A DNA stretch of 64,000 nt from Agilicoccus flavus (lineage in GTDB: Bacteria; Actinomycetota; Actinomycetes; Actinomycetales; Dermatophilaceae), in the NCBI RefSeq assembly GCF_014857905.1, contig NZ_JACYXE010000008.1, positions 1-64,000 of the forward strand. Direction: 5' to 3'. The notes under the pieces were generated by a model. It was not told the origin of the DNA and did no database searches. It worked only from the letters and a program-made list of their open reading frames with translations. Positions within the stretch are counted from its first letter, which is position 1; every line of letters begins with the position of its first letter. A program made the position numbers and the translations under genes. Shown one piece after another: positions 34,918 through 43,579 of the stretch.

Positions 34918-35499
34918 TCAGGCGTGTCGGCGGACCTCGGCCACCACCTCGTCGAAGAGGTCGCGGGGGAGGGCGGCGCCCTCCCGGCGCACGGAGCCGG
35001 CGTCGAGCCGGACGATCCGGTTGACGCGCACCTCGCTGGCGCGGCCCCGGGGGTCCCAGGGGCCGGTACCGATGTCCATCCAGCGGCGCCCGGCGCGGGC
35101 CTCCTGGGCGGCGTCGCGGTCGTGGTCCTGGCTCGTCACGGGCAGGGCGAGCAGCCAGGCGTCGTCGCGTCCGATGACGAGGGCGGGCCGGTCCTTGCCC
35201 CGGGAGTGGTCCTCCTCGTAGGGGACCCACGCCCACACGATCTCGCCGGGGTCGGCGTTCCCGTCGGCGCGCGGCGCGTATGAGGTGGGCACGGGCCCGG
35301 TGTAGTCGCCGGGGTACCCGCCCGCGGCGGTCCGCCGCCCCGGCGGGGGAGCGGCGGGTCGGGGCCTCGTTGGATCGCGCCGCCCTGTCTGCCCCGGCCG
35401 CCCCGTCCGCGTCGATCGCCCGAGCGCCCCGTCGAGCACGGCGCGGGCGAGGTCGGTGGTCAGCGAGCGGGCGAGGCGCATCCAACGTCCGGAACTCAT
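34918..35499 (-). CDS. PemK/MazF-like toxin family protein
   Basis: A 193-residue protein. A basic, Pro/Arg/Gly-rich N-terminal half (about residues 1-80) precedes a PemK/MazF-like beta-barrel: GEIVWAWVPYEEDHSRGKDRPALVIGRDDAWLLALPVTSQDH (about 85-126) and RASEVRVNRIVRLDAGSVRREGAALPRDLFDEVVAEVR. Classical MazF enzymes cut single-stranded mRNA; whether this longer variant does is unknown. No antitoxin gene adjoins it on either side. The ATG at 35499 is the only start giving the full frame. Confidence 0.75.
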   Translation of the reverse strand: MSSGRWMRLARSLTTDLARAVLDGALGRSTRTGRPGQTGRRDPTRPRPAAPPPGRRTAAGGYPGDYTGPVPTSYAPRADGNADPGEIVWAWVPYEEDHSRGKDRPALVIGRDDAWLLALPVTSQDHDRDAAQEARAGRRWMDIGTGPWDPRGRASEVRVNRIVRLDAGSVRREGAALPRDLFDEVVAEVRRHA

Positions 35500-35562
35500 A
35501 CCGGGACGGTAGCGCGCCGGGGTCGCCGTCCGTGGGGTGGCGACCCCGGCGCGATCGTCGGG

Positions 35563-37743
35563 TCAGCGGCCGCCGGGGCGGCAGGCCCGGCGGCCGACGT
35601 CCGCGACCCCGCCGCGGTCGACGACGACCTCCATCGTGTTGACGACCTTGCGCCGCGCGTCGCGGGTGCACGTCAGCGTCCACGCCTCCTTCAGGCCCGA
35701 GTACGTCGCGGGCGCGGGGGAGGCGAACGTGACCTTGCCGCGCCAGTCGGCGCTGGCGCCGCCGGCGAAGTTCGTCACGCGGACGGTGTACGTGCCGGGC
35801 ACCGGGTCGAGCAGCGTCGCCTTCTCCGGCTGGGCGAGCGTGCCGGCCGAGGCGACGGGCTTGCCGTCGGGACCGAGGATCTCGACGTCCCAGTCGACGG
35901 CCGGGTTGCCGGTATCGCCGGTCCACCCCACCTCGACGACCACCTTGCCGTTGTCGGCGGCCGGCGGGCCGGCCACGGTGAACGTGGCCTGTTCGCTCTT
36001 GCCGAGCGCCGGCACGCCCGCCGGGTTGACGAGGGTGATCGGCGCCGAGGGAGGGGCCACCGGGTCGCGTCCGTAGCGGCCGGCCACGAGGGGCCGCGTC
36101 GAGGGGTTGACGGCCCAGTCGAACCGTCCGCCGGACGACCGCAGCGAGCTCGTCAAGGTGTCGGAGTAGTAGCGCGGCGCGCCCACGCCGCCGTCGGTCC
36201 CGATGACCGGCGACGTCGCGCTGATGAACTGCTTGCGGATTGACAGCGTGTGTCCGCGCGGGGCGGTGCCGACGATCCGCGCGTGCCGGCGGGCGTCGAG
36301 GGTCGACATCGAGCCGCGGTACAACGCCTCCCGGATGCCCCCCTTGTCGGCGCCCGGCGCGGGCGCGGCCCCGACGTACTCGGCGACGACGCCCGAGGCG
36401 AACGGCGGGTGGAAGCCCTCCTTGCCGATCTCGAAGGTGAAACCGAGGCCGCCGGTGTTCCAGTAGCTCCAGTCCTCGACGCTGCCGGAGGTGTCGTAGA
36501 GCTCGAACGAGCGCTGGTTGACGTAGCCCATGGCCTCGGCCATGGCCCCGCCGAGGGTGCGGTAGAGCGGCTCGTCGGGGGTGAGGCCGGAATCGAGGAT
36601 GCTCGGGGGGCGCAGGACGAGGTTGCTGTAGGTGTGGTTGGAGACGAGGGTGACGACCTGCCGCTGCGAGACCAGTCGGCGGATGTTGTCGACCTCGGGC
36701 TCGGATCCCGGGGCGTCCCCGCGGTAGGTGTCGCTGCGCCAGTCCGCGGACGCGCCGGGGCCGCCCCAGAATCCCGGGTAGTTGCGGTTGGCGTCGGTGC
36801 CCCGCAGGCGGCCGGCGGGGTTGTCGGCGCAGGTGCCGCCGCGCTGGTCGGCCGGCGTGTGCGCGCTGATCGAGCACGTCTTGCGGCGGTTCTCGTGGTC
36901 GGTGGGCGAGAAGTCGCCCTTGGGTGCGGCGCTGCGCGAGACGATGAAGCCGTCGACGTTGACGACGGGCACGATGATCGTCCGCGACTGCGCCACGATG
37001 CGCCTCGCGCGGGCGTCGCCGGCCCGGTTCGCGCGGTTGGCGAGGAGGTCGAAGGCGTACTCCATGCTCGCCTCCGACGACGGCCACTCTCGCGCGTGGT
37101 GGGCGCCCATGACGAGGTAGACGGGCTTGCCGTCGTCGAGCCGGTGGACGTCGGTGGTGATCTCGAGGCCGTGGACCGGGCGCCCCAGGGTCGTCCGGTT
37201 GGGCAGCGTGATCAGGCGCACGAGTGTCGGGTACGTCGTCGCGAGCTTCTTCATGTCGGCGACGTAGTCGTCGTAGGTGCGGTAGGCGGTGCGGCCGCTG
37301 GGCAGCGGGGAGCGGGACGTGGCCTTCGCGTAGGCCCGGTCCGCGGCGGCGAACCGGCGCTGCTGCGCCGCGAGATCGGCGACCTTGACCTGCCAGCGGA
37401 AGCCGGCGGCGCGCAGGCGGGTGGCGTCGGCCCGCCCGTGCAGGACGACGTCGCGGGTGCGCGTCGTCGCGTGCTCGGTGACGTCGAAGCCGAGGCGCGC
37501 CAGTCGGTCGCGGGCCGCCTTCGTGGGGGCGGTCACGGTGACGAGGCTGGCGGCGTCCTCCCCGGGCGCGGCCGCCGCGGTGGCGGGGCGCGCGTCCGCC
37601 GCGGCTCGGTCGGCCGCGTCGGCGGGCGACGCGGCCGCAGGGTCGGCGAGGGCTCCGGCGGCGAGGGCGGTGGCTGCCGCCGCGACGAGGGCGGCCGCCC
37701 TGGCGGCCCGTGCATGTCCGAACTTCATTGTCCGAGAGGGCAT
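35563..37743 (-). CDS. Secreted M14 family zinc carboxypeptidase
   Basis: A 726-residue exported metallopeptidase. The start at 37743 (GGAG box upstream) gives a signal peptide: basic MPSRTMKFGHARAAR, an Ala-rich core and an ALADPAAA cleavage region. A propeptide-like part precedes YRTYDDYVADMKKLATTYPTLV. Catalytic features are the zinc pair in GAHHAREWPSSE (about residues 208-219), the NYPGFWGG/DANRNYP arginine-asparagine pair, a third zinc His in SNHTYSN (about 367), and the catalytic Glu in FTFEIGKEGFHPP (about 435). The C-terminus carries a beta-sandwich domain (PAVDWDVEILGPDGKPVAS...). It probably trims peptides outside the cell. Confidence 0.88.
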   Translation of the reverse strand: MPSRTMKFGHARAARAAALVAAAATALAAGALADPAAASPADAADRAAADARPATAAAAPGEDAASLVTVTAPTKAARDRLARLGFDVTEHATTRTRDVVLHGRADATRLRAAGFRWQVKVADLAAQQRRFAAADRAYAKATSRSPLPSGRTAYRTYDDYVADMKKLATTYPTLVRLITLPNRTTLGRPVHGLEITTDVHRLDDGKPVYLVMGAHHAREWPSSEASMEYAFDLLANRANRAGDARARRIVAQSRTIIVPVVNVDGFIVSRSAAPKGDFSPTDHENRRKTCSISAHTPADQRGGTCADNPAGRLRGTDANRNYPGFWGGPGASADWRSDTYRGDAPGSEPEVDNIRRLVSQRQVVTLVSNHTYSNLVLRPPSILDSGLTPDEPLYRTLGGAMAEAMGYVNQRSFELYDTSGSVEDWSYWNTGGLGFTFEIGKEGFHPPFASGVVAEYVGAAPAPGADKGGIREALYRGSMSTLDARRHARIVGTAPRGHTLSIRKQFISATSPVIGTDGGVGAPRYYSDTLTSSLRSSGGRFDWAVNPSTRPLVAGRYGRDPVAPPSAPITLVNPAGVPALGKSEQATFTVAGPPAADNGKVVVEVGWTGDTGNPAVDWDVEILGPDGKPVASAGTLAQPEKATLLDPVPGTYTVRVTNFAGGASADWRGKVTFASPAPATYSGLKEAWTLTCTRDARRKVVNTMEVVVDRGGVADVGRRACRPGGR

Positions 37744-38171
37744 TTGAACTCCTGGAGGGGGATCCGTGCGGGATGCCGCTCTATCTATCCCCACGCGGGT
37801 GCCCCGCGAGCGAGGATGGGGTCACGATCCGGTCACGGCGGGCGATACCGGGAGATACCGGGCGTCGTGGATGTCGCAATACGGGATGCCGGGATATCGG
37901 GATACCGGGATATCAGGCGCGCGCGGCAGGGCGCAGGAGGTAGGGACGGGCGCCCCGATACCCGCCGGGCGCGGTCCGAGTCGACCCCGTCGCGTCCCGG
38001 GTCGCGCCCCACGAGCCACGTGCGGTCGCCCCGGCGCCGCCGGAGCGTGGGATGATGGTCGTCGGCCTCCGCTCGGCCGGCGTCGCGCCCGGCGCGGTGC
38101 GTCGGAACGTGCCTCACCGCACGGACCGAGCGGCAGGCGCCCGCCGACGTCGACCTGCGAGGTACCCGCCC
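37744..38171. other. Intergenic region between carboxypeptidase and lepA
   Basis: A 428-nt gap. The left part should hold the carboxypeptidase promoter on the minus strand (an AT-rich gatagatag at about 37778-37790). The middle holds a short-unit repeat. The right part contains TGGGAT just before 38052, a possible -10 for lepA, which would give a leader of about 110 nt. No additional gene is supported. Confidence 0.5.
37844..37916. repeat. Cluster of degenerate CGGGATAY/GATACCGGG repeats
   Basis: About seven copies of an 8-10 bp element (gataccggg, aatacggga, ccgggatat) occur within 73 bp. The last five run nearly head to tail. Both strands show gatatc/gatacc palindromic fragments. Confidence 0.65.
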
Positions 38172-40028
38172 TTGTCCACCCTGGCCCGCACGCCGCTGGC
38201 TCCGCACGCGACCCCGCCGCAGCGCATCCGCAACTTCTGCATCATCGCGCACATCGATCACGGCAAGTCCACGCTCGCCGACCGGATGCTGCAGAAGACG
38301 GGCGTCGTCGAGGAGCGCGCGATGCGCGCCCAGTACCTCGACCGCATGGACATCGAGCGCGAGCGCGGCATCACCATCAAGAGCCAGGCCGTGCGCATGC
38401 CGTTCGAGAGCGGCGGCGAGCCGTACGTGCTCAACATGATCGACACCCCCGGGCACGTCGACTTCACGTACGAGGTCTCGCGCAGCCTGGCCGCGTGCGA
38501 GGGGGCCGTGCTGCTCGTCGACGCCGCGCAGGGGATCGAGGCGCAGACGCTGGCCAACCTGTACCTGGCCATGGAGAACGACCTGACGATCATCCCGGTG
38601 CTCAACAAGATCGACCTGCCGGCGGCGCAGCCCGACAAGTTCGCCGAGGAACTCGCCGGGCTCATCGGCTGCGAGCCGGAGGACTGCCTGCGGGTGTCGG
38701 GCAAGACCGGCGAGGGCGTGGAGGACCTGCTCGAGGAGATCGTGCGCCAGATCCCACCCCCGGTGGGCGATCCCGACGCGCCGTCCCGCGCCATGATCTT
38801 CGACTCGGTCTACGACAGTTACCGCGGCGTCGTCACCTACGTCCGGGTCGTCGACGGCAACCTCAACCCGCGCGAGCGCATCGCGATGATGAGCACGAAG
38901 GCCACCCACGAGCTGCTCGAGATCGGGGTCATCTCACCCGAGCCCGTCAAGTGCGACGGCCTCGGCGTCGGCGAGGTCGGCTACCTCATCACGGGCGTGA
39001 AGGACGTGCGGCAGTCACGCGTCGGCGACACGGTGACCAACCAGGCCAAGCCGGCGACTCAGGCGCTCGGCGGGTACCGCGACCCGCGCCCCATGGTGTT
39101 CTCCGGCCTGTACCCGATCGACGGCTCGGACTACCCGATCCTGCGCGACGCCCTCGACAAGCTGAAGCTCAACGACGCGGCGCTCGTCTACGAGCCCGAG
39201 ACCTCGGCCGCGCTCGGCTTCGGTTTCCGTGTCGGCTTCCTCGGGATGCTCCACCTCGAGATCGTCCGGGAGCGCCTCGAGCGGGAGTTCAACCTCGACC
39301 TCATCTCGACCCTGCCGAACGTCGAGTACGACGTCACGTTGGAGGACGGCAGCCACGTCGAGGTGACCAACCCCAGCGAGTTCCCCGAGGGCAAGATCCG
39401 CGAGGTGCGCGAACCCGTCGTCCGCGCCACCGTCCTCGCGCCGAGCGATTTCATCGGCGCGATCATGGAGCTGTGCCAGCAGCGCCGCGGCACCCTGCGC
39501 GGCATGGACTACCTCTCGCCGGAGCGGGTCGAGATGCGCTACACGCTCCCGCTCGCCGAGATCGTCTTCGACTTCTTCGACCAGCTCAAGAGCAAGACGC
39601 GCGGCTACGCCTCCCTCGACTACGAGCCCGACGGCGACCAGGTGGCCGACCTCGTCAAGGTCGACATCCTGCTCCAGGGCGACCAGGTCGACGCGTTCAG
39701 CTCGATCGTGCACCGCGACAAGGCGTACGCGTACGGCGTCCTCATGGCCGAGAAGCTGCGCAAGCTCATCCCCCGGCAGCAGTTCGAGGTCCCGATCCAG
39801 GCCGCCATCGGCAGCCGGATCATCGCCCGCGAGACGATCCGCGCCATCCGCAAGGACGTGCTCGCGAAGTGCTACGGCGGCGACATCTCCCGGAAGCGCA
39901 AGCTGCTCGAGAAGCAGAAGGAGGGCAAGAAGCGCATGAAGATGGTCGGCCGCGTCGAGGTGCCGCAGGAGGCCTTCATCGCGGCGCTGTCCAACGACGC
40001 GGTCGTGCCGGAGAAGGCCGGGAAGTAG
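38172..40028 (+). CDS. lepA: Elongation factor 4 (LepA)
   Basis: A 618-residue ribosome-associated GTPase that helps ribosome back-translocation or assembly. The G1 motif is AHIDHGKST (residues 26-34), with G3 DTPGHVDF and G4 NKIDLP. The LepA-specific C-terminal domain ends [24 protein letters not shown]. The start is taken at TTG 38172, because MSTLARTPL fits the family N-terminus and length; the alternative ATG 38052 adds 40 Arg-rich residues unlike the family. A GAGG lies 11 nt upstream. The stop TAG overlaps the trmB GTG by one base. Confidence 0.93.
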   Translation: MSTLARTPLAPHATPPQRIRNFCIIAHIDHGKSTLADRMLQKTGVVEERAMRAQYLDRMDIERERGITIKSQAVRMPFESGGEPYVLNMIDTPGHVDFTYEVSRSLAACEGAVLLVDAAQGIEAQTLANLYLAMENDLTIIPVLNKIDLPAAQPDKFAEELAGLIGCEPEDCLRVSGKTGEGVEDLLEEIVRQIPPPVGDPDAPSRAMIFDSVYDSYRGVVTYVRVVDGNLNPRERIAMMSTKATHELLEIGVISPEPVKCDGLGVGEVGYLITGVKDVRQSRVGDTVTNQAKPATQALGGYRDPRPMVFSGLYPIDGSDYPILRDALDKLKLNDAALVYEPETSAALGFGFRVGFLGMLHLEIVRERLEREFNLDLISTLPNVEYDVTLEDGSHVEVTNPSEFPEGKIREVREPVVRATVLAPSDFIGAIMELCQQRRGTLRGMDYLSPERVEMRYTLPLAEIVFDFFDQLKSKTRGYASLDYEPDGDQVADLVKVDILLQGDQVDAFSSIVHRDKAYAYGVLMAEKLRKLIPRQQFEVPIQAAIGSRIIARETIRAIRKDVLAKCYGGDISRKRKLLEKQKEGKKRMKMVGRVEVPQEAFIAALSNDAVVPEKAGK

Positions 40029-40789
40029 TGCCGGCCCGGTCCTGCTCCGCCCCGACGCAGGACGCCCCCGCCGGCGGGCTCCTGCGCCGCGAGGTCGTCT
40101 CGTTCGCCCGGCGCGACGGCCGGGCCTCGCGCCAGGTCACCCGCGCCTTCGAGCCCCCCTACGCACGGCTCGTCGTCGCGCCGGCGCGCGCGGAGCGCTC
40201 CACGAGCCTGCACCCCGACTGGCGCCTCGACGCCGCCGCGGAGTTCGGCCGGTCCGCGCCCCTGGTGATCGAGATCGGGTCGGGCACCGGCGAGTCGGTG
40301 CTCGCGTGCGCCGCGGCGCACCCCGACGTCGACCACCTGGCCGTCGAGGTCTACCGGCCCGGTGCAGCCCGCACCGTGCTCGGGGCACACCGGCTCGGTG
40401 TGGGCAACGTGCGCGTGCTCGAGGCGGACGCGCGGGCGTTGCTCGCCGCCGCCCTGCCCTCCGGCTCGGTCGACGAGATCCGCATCTTCTTCCCCGACCC
40501 GTGGCCCAAGGCCCGGCACCACAAACGGCGTCTCGTGCAGGCCGACACGGTGGCCGACTGCGCGCGGGCCCTGCGCCGGGGCGGCCACCTGCGCCTGGCC
40601 ACCGACTGGGCCGACTACGCCGAGCACATGCGCGCCGCGATCGCCTCGTGCCCCCTGCTCGGGCCGGCCTCGGGCGGGCGGGGCGACGCCGACGCGCCGC
40701 GGTTCTCCGACCGGCCCCTGACGCGCTACGAGCGCAAGGCCCTCGAGGCCGGGCGGACCGTCGTCGACCTCGACGTGGTGCGCCGATGA
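40028..40789 (+). CDS. trmB: tRNA (guanine-N7)-methyltransferase
   Basis: A 253-residue SAM-dependent enzyme that methylates G46 of tRNAs. It shows the SAM-binding loop IEIGSGTGESVLACAAAHP (about residues 79-97) and the family signature IRIFFPDPWPKARHHKRRLVQ (about 153-173), and ends with TRYERKALEAGRTVVDL. The GTG start shares its G with the lepA stop codon. The first 45 residues are a basic extension. Co-transcription with lepA links two translation functions. Confidence 0.9.
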   Translation: MPARSCSAPTQDAPAGGLLRREVVSFARRDGRASRQVTRAFEPPYARLVVAPARAERSTSLHPDWRLDAAAEFGRSAPLVIEIGSGTGESVLACAAAHPDVDHLAVEVYRPGAARTVLGAHRLGVGNVRVLEADARALLAAALPSGSVDEIRIFFPDPWPKARHHKRRLVQADTVADCARALRRGGHLRLATDWADYAEHMRAAIASCPLLGPASGGRGDADAPRFSDRPLTRYERKALEAGRTVVDLDVVRR

Positions 40790-40862
40790 CCCCCTGCCGC
40801 AAGACCTGCCGCCGGACCGTCCGCACGACCTGCCGCCGGACGCGGGCGGGCGACCTGCCCGA

Positions 40863-40891
40863 CGTTGAGCGCCGGGAGGGCGACGCTCAAC
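40863..40891. terminator. Bidirectional hairpin terminator between trmB and the small minus ORF
   Basis: A 9-bp perfect stem (cgttgagcg with cgctcaacg) and an 11-12 nt loop. The right arm contains the TGA (40887-40889) of the minus-strand ORF. Confidence 0.5.
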
Positions 40892-41144
40892 GCCGGGCGA
40901 GCCGCCCGCCGCGGGTGTTCTCGGGATCGGGGTGCGGTGCCGGCGCGTCGGCGGGGGAGTGCCCCCGCCCGTCCGGCCCTGCGTACGTCCACCCCTTCTC
41001 CCCGGTGGCCGCGTCGCCGCGTCGGGAGGGCCACCACCTGGACGGTCCCCCCGGCCGCCGTCCCCGCCGCCCACCGCGCGGCCCCGATCGGGTGGATCGG
41101 GTCGATGTCGTTGCGGCGCCTGCGTGGACGCGACACGTGTCCAC
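40887..41144 (-). pseudogene. Small frameshifted ORF, unknown function
   Basis: Two reading frames each show almost pure G/C third positions over complementary halves. From GTG 41136 the frame reads MSRPRRRRNDIDPIHPIGA through VVALP (to about 41030). After a single-base shift near 41015-41030 the frame of GTG 41144 continues RGDAATGEKGWTYAGPDG to the TGA at 40887. Joined, this would be a protein of about 82 residues. A GATACT hexamer at 41149-41154 could drive a leaderless mRNA, and a hairpin follows the stop. I do not recognise the family. It may be a sequencing error or a genuine frameshift; a non-coding interpretation is also possible. Confidence 0.3.
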
Positions 41145-41233
41145 TCCCAGTATCGGACGGTCGTCCTGTCCGACGCAAGCAGCGCCGACGATGCCGACCG
41201 GCGTGACGCCGACGCAGCACGGGAGGTGCGCCC

Positions 41234-42529
41234 GTGCCGCGGCTGCCCGACGGTGACCCCGCCCCGGCCGACGGAGCGCTCGACGCGCAGGCCCTCGCGG
41301 GCCTCGCCGGCGTGCCGTTCGGGATGTACCTGCACGTCCCGTTCTGCGCCACGCGCTGCGGGTACTGCGACTTCAACACCTACACCCCGCGCGAGCTCCT
41401 CGCTCCGACCCGGGCGACCCCCGGGGCCACCGACCCCCGCGCTGGACTGCCCTCGCTCGTGGCTTCCTACACCGACGCGGCCCGCGCCGAGATCGACCTG
41501 GCGGCGCGGGTCCTGGGCGCCGACGCGCCCGTCGTCGACACGATCTTCGTCGGCGGCGGCACCCCGACCCTCCTGCCGACCGCGGAGCTGACCGGCCTCG
41601 TGGGCGCCGTCCGGGACACGTTCGGCCTCCGGCCCGATGCGGAGGTGACGACGGAGGCCAACCCCGACTCGGTCGACGAGGCGAGCCTCGCGGCCCTCGC
41701 CGAGGGCGGTATCACCCGCGTCAGCCTCGGCATGCAATCGGCGGTCCCGCACGTGCTCGGGGTGCTCGACCGCACGCACGACCCCGCGAACGTCGCCCGC
41801 GCAGTGCGGGGCGCCCGCGCGGCCGGCCTCGCGGTCAGCCTCGACCTCATCTACGGCACGCCGGGGGAGTCCCTGCAGGACTGGCGCGCCTCGCTCGAGG
41901 CGGTGCTCGCGCTCGAGCCGGACCACGTCTCGGCCTACGCCCTCGTCGTCGAGGAGGGCACCGCCCTGGCCGCCCGGGTCCGCCGCGGCGCCGTCCCCGC
42001 GCCGAGCGACGACGACGAGGCCGACAAGTACGAACTCGCCGACGAGCTGCTCGGCGCCGCCGGCTACGACTGGTACGAGGTGAGCAACTTCACCCGTACG
42101 TCGCGGGGTCGCTGTCGCCACAACGAGGGCTACTGGGCCGGCGGGAACTGGTGGGGCATCGGCCCCGGCGCCCACGGCCACGTCGGCGGCGTCCGGTGGT
42201 GGAACGTCAAGCACCCGGCCCGGTACGCCTCGATGCTCGCGGCGGGGGACTCGCCGGCCGCGGGACGGGAGGCCCTCACCCCGGAGCAGCGCCACGACGA
42301 ACGGGTCCTGCTCGGGGTGCGCCTCGCCGACGGGCTCCCGCTGTCCGACCTCGACGCGCGGGGCCGGGCCGCCGTCGCCGGGCTCGTCGCCGACGGCCTG
42401 CTCGACCCGGGAGCCGCCCTCGGCGGTCGGCCCGCACGCGAGGGCGGGGAGGCGCAGCGGCGCGCCGTCCTCACCCTGCGGGGGCGCCTGCTCGCCGACA
42501 CCGTCGTCCGCGCGCTCCTCGGGTTCTGA
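41234..42529 (+). CDS. hemW: Radical SAM heme chaperone HemW
   Basis: A 431-residue radical SAM protein of the HemW (formerly HemN-like) family, which carries heme rather than oxidising coproporphyrinogen. The 4Fe-4S motif CATRCGYC places Cys at 38, 42 and 45, followed by DFNTYTP. Further motifs are IFVGGGTPTLL (about 99-109), EANPDSVD, RVSLGMQS and DLIYGTPGES. The C-terminal HemW domain includes NEGYWAGGNWWGIGPGAHGH. GTG 41234 has a gggagg box 7 nt upstream. Confidence 0.92.
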   Translation: MPRLPDGDPAPADGALDAQALAGLAGVPFGMYLHVPFCATRCGYCDFNTYTPRELLAPTRATPGATDPRAGLPSLVASYTDAARAEIDLAARVLGADAPVVDTIFVGGGTPTLLPTAELTGLVGAVRDTFGLRPDAEVTTEANPDSVDEASLAALAEGGITRVSLGMQSAVPHVLGVLDRTHDPANVARAVRGARAAGLAVSLDLIYGTPGESLQDWRASLEAVLALEPDHVSAYALVVEEGTALAARVRRGAVPAPSDDDEADKYELADELLGAAGYDWYEVSNFTRTSRGRCRHNEGYWAGGNWWGIGPGAHGHVGGVRWWNVKHPARYASMLAAGDSPAAGREALTPEQRHDERVLLGVRLADGLPLSDLDARGRAAVAGLVADGLLDPGAALGGRPAREGGEAQRRAVLTLRGRLLADTVVRALLGF

Positions 42530-42546
42530 TCCGTTCCTCGGGGAGC

Positions 42547-43437
42547 TCAGCCCCGGGTGCCCACCGTGACGAAGTCGATGAGCTCCTCCACCCGGCCGAG
42601 GAACGCGGGTTCGAGGTCGGCGTACGTGCGCACGGTGCCGAGGATGTACTTCCAGCCGCGGGCCACGTCGGCCTGGGTGTCGTGCGGGCGGCCGAGGTGC
42701 GCGAGGATGCCGTGCTTCCACGAGGTGCCCCGGGGGATCGTCGGCCACGACTCCCACCCCAACCGCTCCGGGCGGACCGACTGCCACACGTCGACGTACG
42801 GGTGTCCCACGATGTGGACGTGCTCGGCCCACGGTCGCAGGCCGTGCACGGCGTCGACGACCCGGGTCTCCTTCGACCCCGGCACGAGATGGTCGACGAG
42901 CACCCCCATCCGGGCCTGCGCGGTCGGAGCGAAGTCCTCGATGACGGCGCGCAGGTCGTCCACCCCGTCGAGCATCTCGACGACGACGCCCTCGACCCTT
43001 AGGTCGTCACCCCACACCTTCTCGACGAGCTCGGCGTCGTGGCGACCCTCGACGAAGATGCGCGAGCCGGCCGCGACCCGGGCCCGGCTGCCCGCCACGG
43101 CCCGAGACCCGCTGGCCGTGCGGCCCGAGGCTGCTCCGGCCGCGGCCCGGGCGGCGTCCGTCCGGGCGGTCGGCGGGGTGAGGACGACCGGGGCGCCGTC
43201 GAGCAGGAAACCCGGCCCGAGCGAGAACGCCTTCGTCCGGCCCCGCCGGTCCTGCAGGTGCACGACGTGCAGGCCGCCCGCCTTCTCGACGGCGACGACC
43301 GCCCCGCACCACCCGGTCTGGACGTCCTCGACGACGAGGCCCCGCTCGGCGGCGACGGGCTCCGCGGCCCGGCGGCGATGGGTGCGCGACCCGCCCGCGA
43401 GGGGGTCGCTGCCGTACCGGTCGGATGAGAAGTCCAT
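42547..43437 (-). CDS. DUF3097 family protein
   Basis: A 296-residue protein of the actinobacterial DUF3097 family (function unknown). It contains [49 protein letters not shown] near the N-terminus and, after a Ala/Arg-rich linker, [22 protein letters not shown] (about residues 127-148). [20 protein letters not shown] follows. The EGRHDAEL segment resembles a Toprim-like motif, an inference only. The ATG at 43437 is preferred over GTG 43458, because TACGAT ends 6 nt before it. The promoter overlaps the CIRCE operator of hrcA. Confidence 0.85.
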   Translation of the reverse strand: MDFSSDRYGSDPLAGGSRTHRRRAAEPVAAERGLVVEDVQTGWCGAVVAVEKAGGLHVVHLQDRRGRTKAFSLGPGFLLDGAPVVLTPPTARTDAARAAAGAASGRTASGSRAVAGSRARVAAGSRIFVEGRHDAELVEKVWGDDLRVEGVVVEMLDGVDDLRAVIEDFAPTAQARMGVLVDHLVPGSKETRVVDAVHGLRPWAEHVHIVGHPYVDVWQSVRPERLGWESWPTIPRGTSWKHGILAHLGRPHDTQADVARGWKYILGTVRTYADLEPAFLGRVEELIDFVTVGTRG

Positions 43438-43443
43438 CCGGGG

Positions 43444-43449
43444 ATCGTA
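43444..43449 (-). promoter_or_regulatory. -10 element, leaderless promoter of DUF3097 gene
   Basis: TACGAT, then 6 nt, then the ATG at 43437. Its -35 would fall inside the CIRCE operator. Confidence 0.6.
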
Positions 43450-43451
43450 AA

Positions 43452-43478
43452 CTGGCACTCGCGGGCGCTGAGTGCCAG
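43452..43478. promoter_or_regulatory. CIRCE operator (HrcA-binding site)
   Basis: CTGGCACTC, a 9-nt spacer and GAGTGCCAG, matching the CIRCE plan TTAGCACTC-N9-GAGTGCTAA. Both 9-nt arms are perfectly complementary. It lies 102 nt before hrcA and only 14 bp from the divergent DUF3097 start. Confidence 0.93.
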
Positions 43479-43520
43479 GCTCGCCGGGCGCGCGGCACGG
43501 CAGTGTCGACGAGCACCGCA

Positions 43521-43574
43521 GATCCGAGCGGCACGACCGATCCGAGCAGCAGGACAGATCCGAACGGCAGGAGG
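43521..43574. repeat. Three 18-bp tandem repeats in the hrcA leader
   Basis: Units start with gatccga at 43521, 43539 and 43557. The aggagg ribosome-binding site of hrcA is formed by the end of the third unit. Confidence 0.75.
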
Positions 43575-43579
43575 CGACG

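Larger units (their letters stand above)
40790..41233. other. Gap between trmB and hemW
   Basis: A 444-nt gap. It contains a doubled gacctgccgccggac (40804-40818 and 40829-40843), a terminator hairpin and a probable frameshifted small minus-strand ORF (both listed separately). The hemW ribosome-binding site (gggagg) is at the right end. Confidence 0.6.

Noticed and set aside
34625-37087. A long minus-strand ORF across the 86-bp repeat and carboxypeptidase gene
   Set aside because: It is antisense or out of frame to clear genes (PemK-like, M14 peptidase) and its product is Arg/Pro-rich low complexity.
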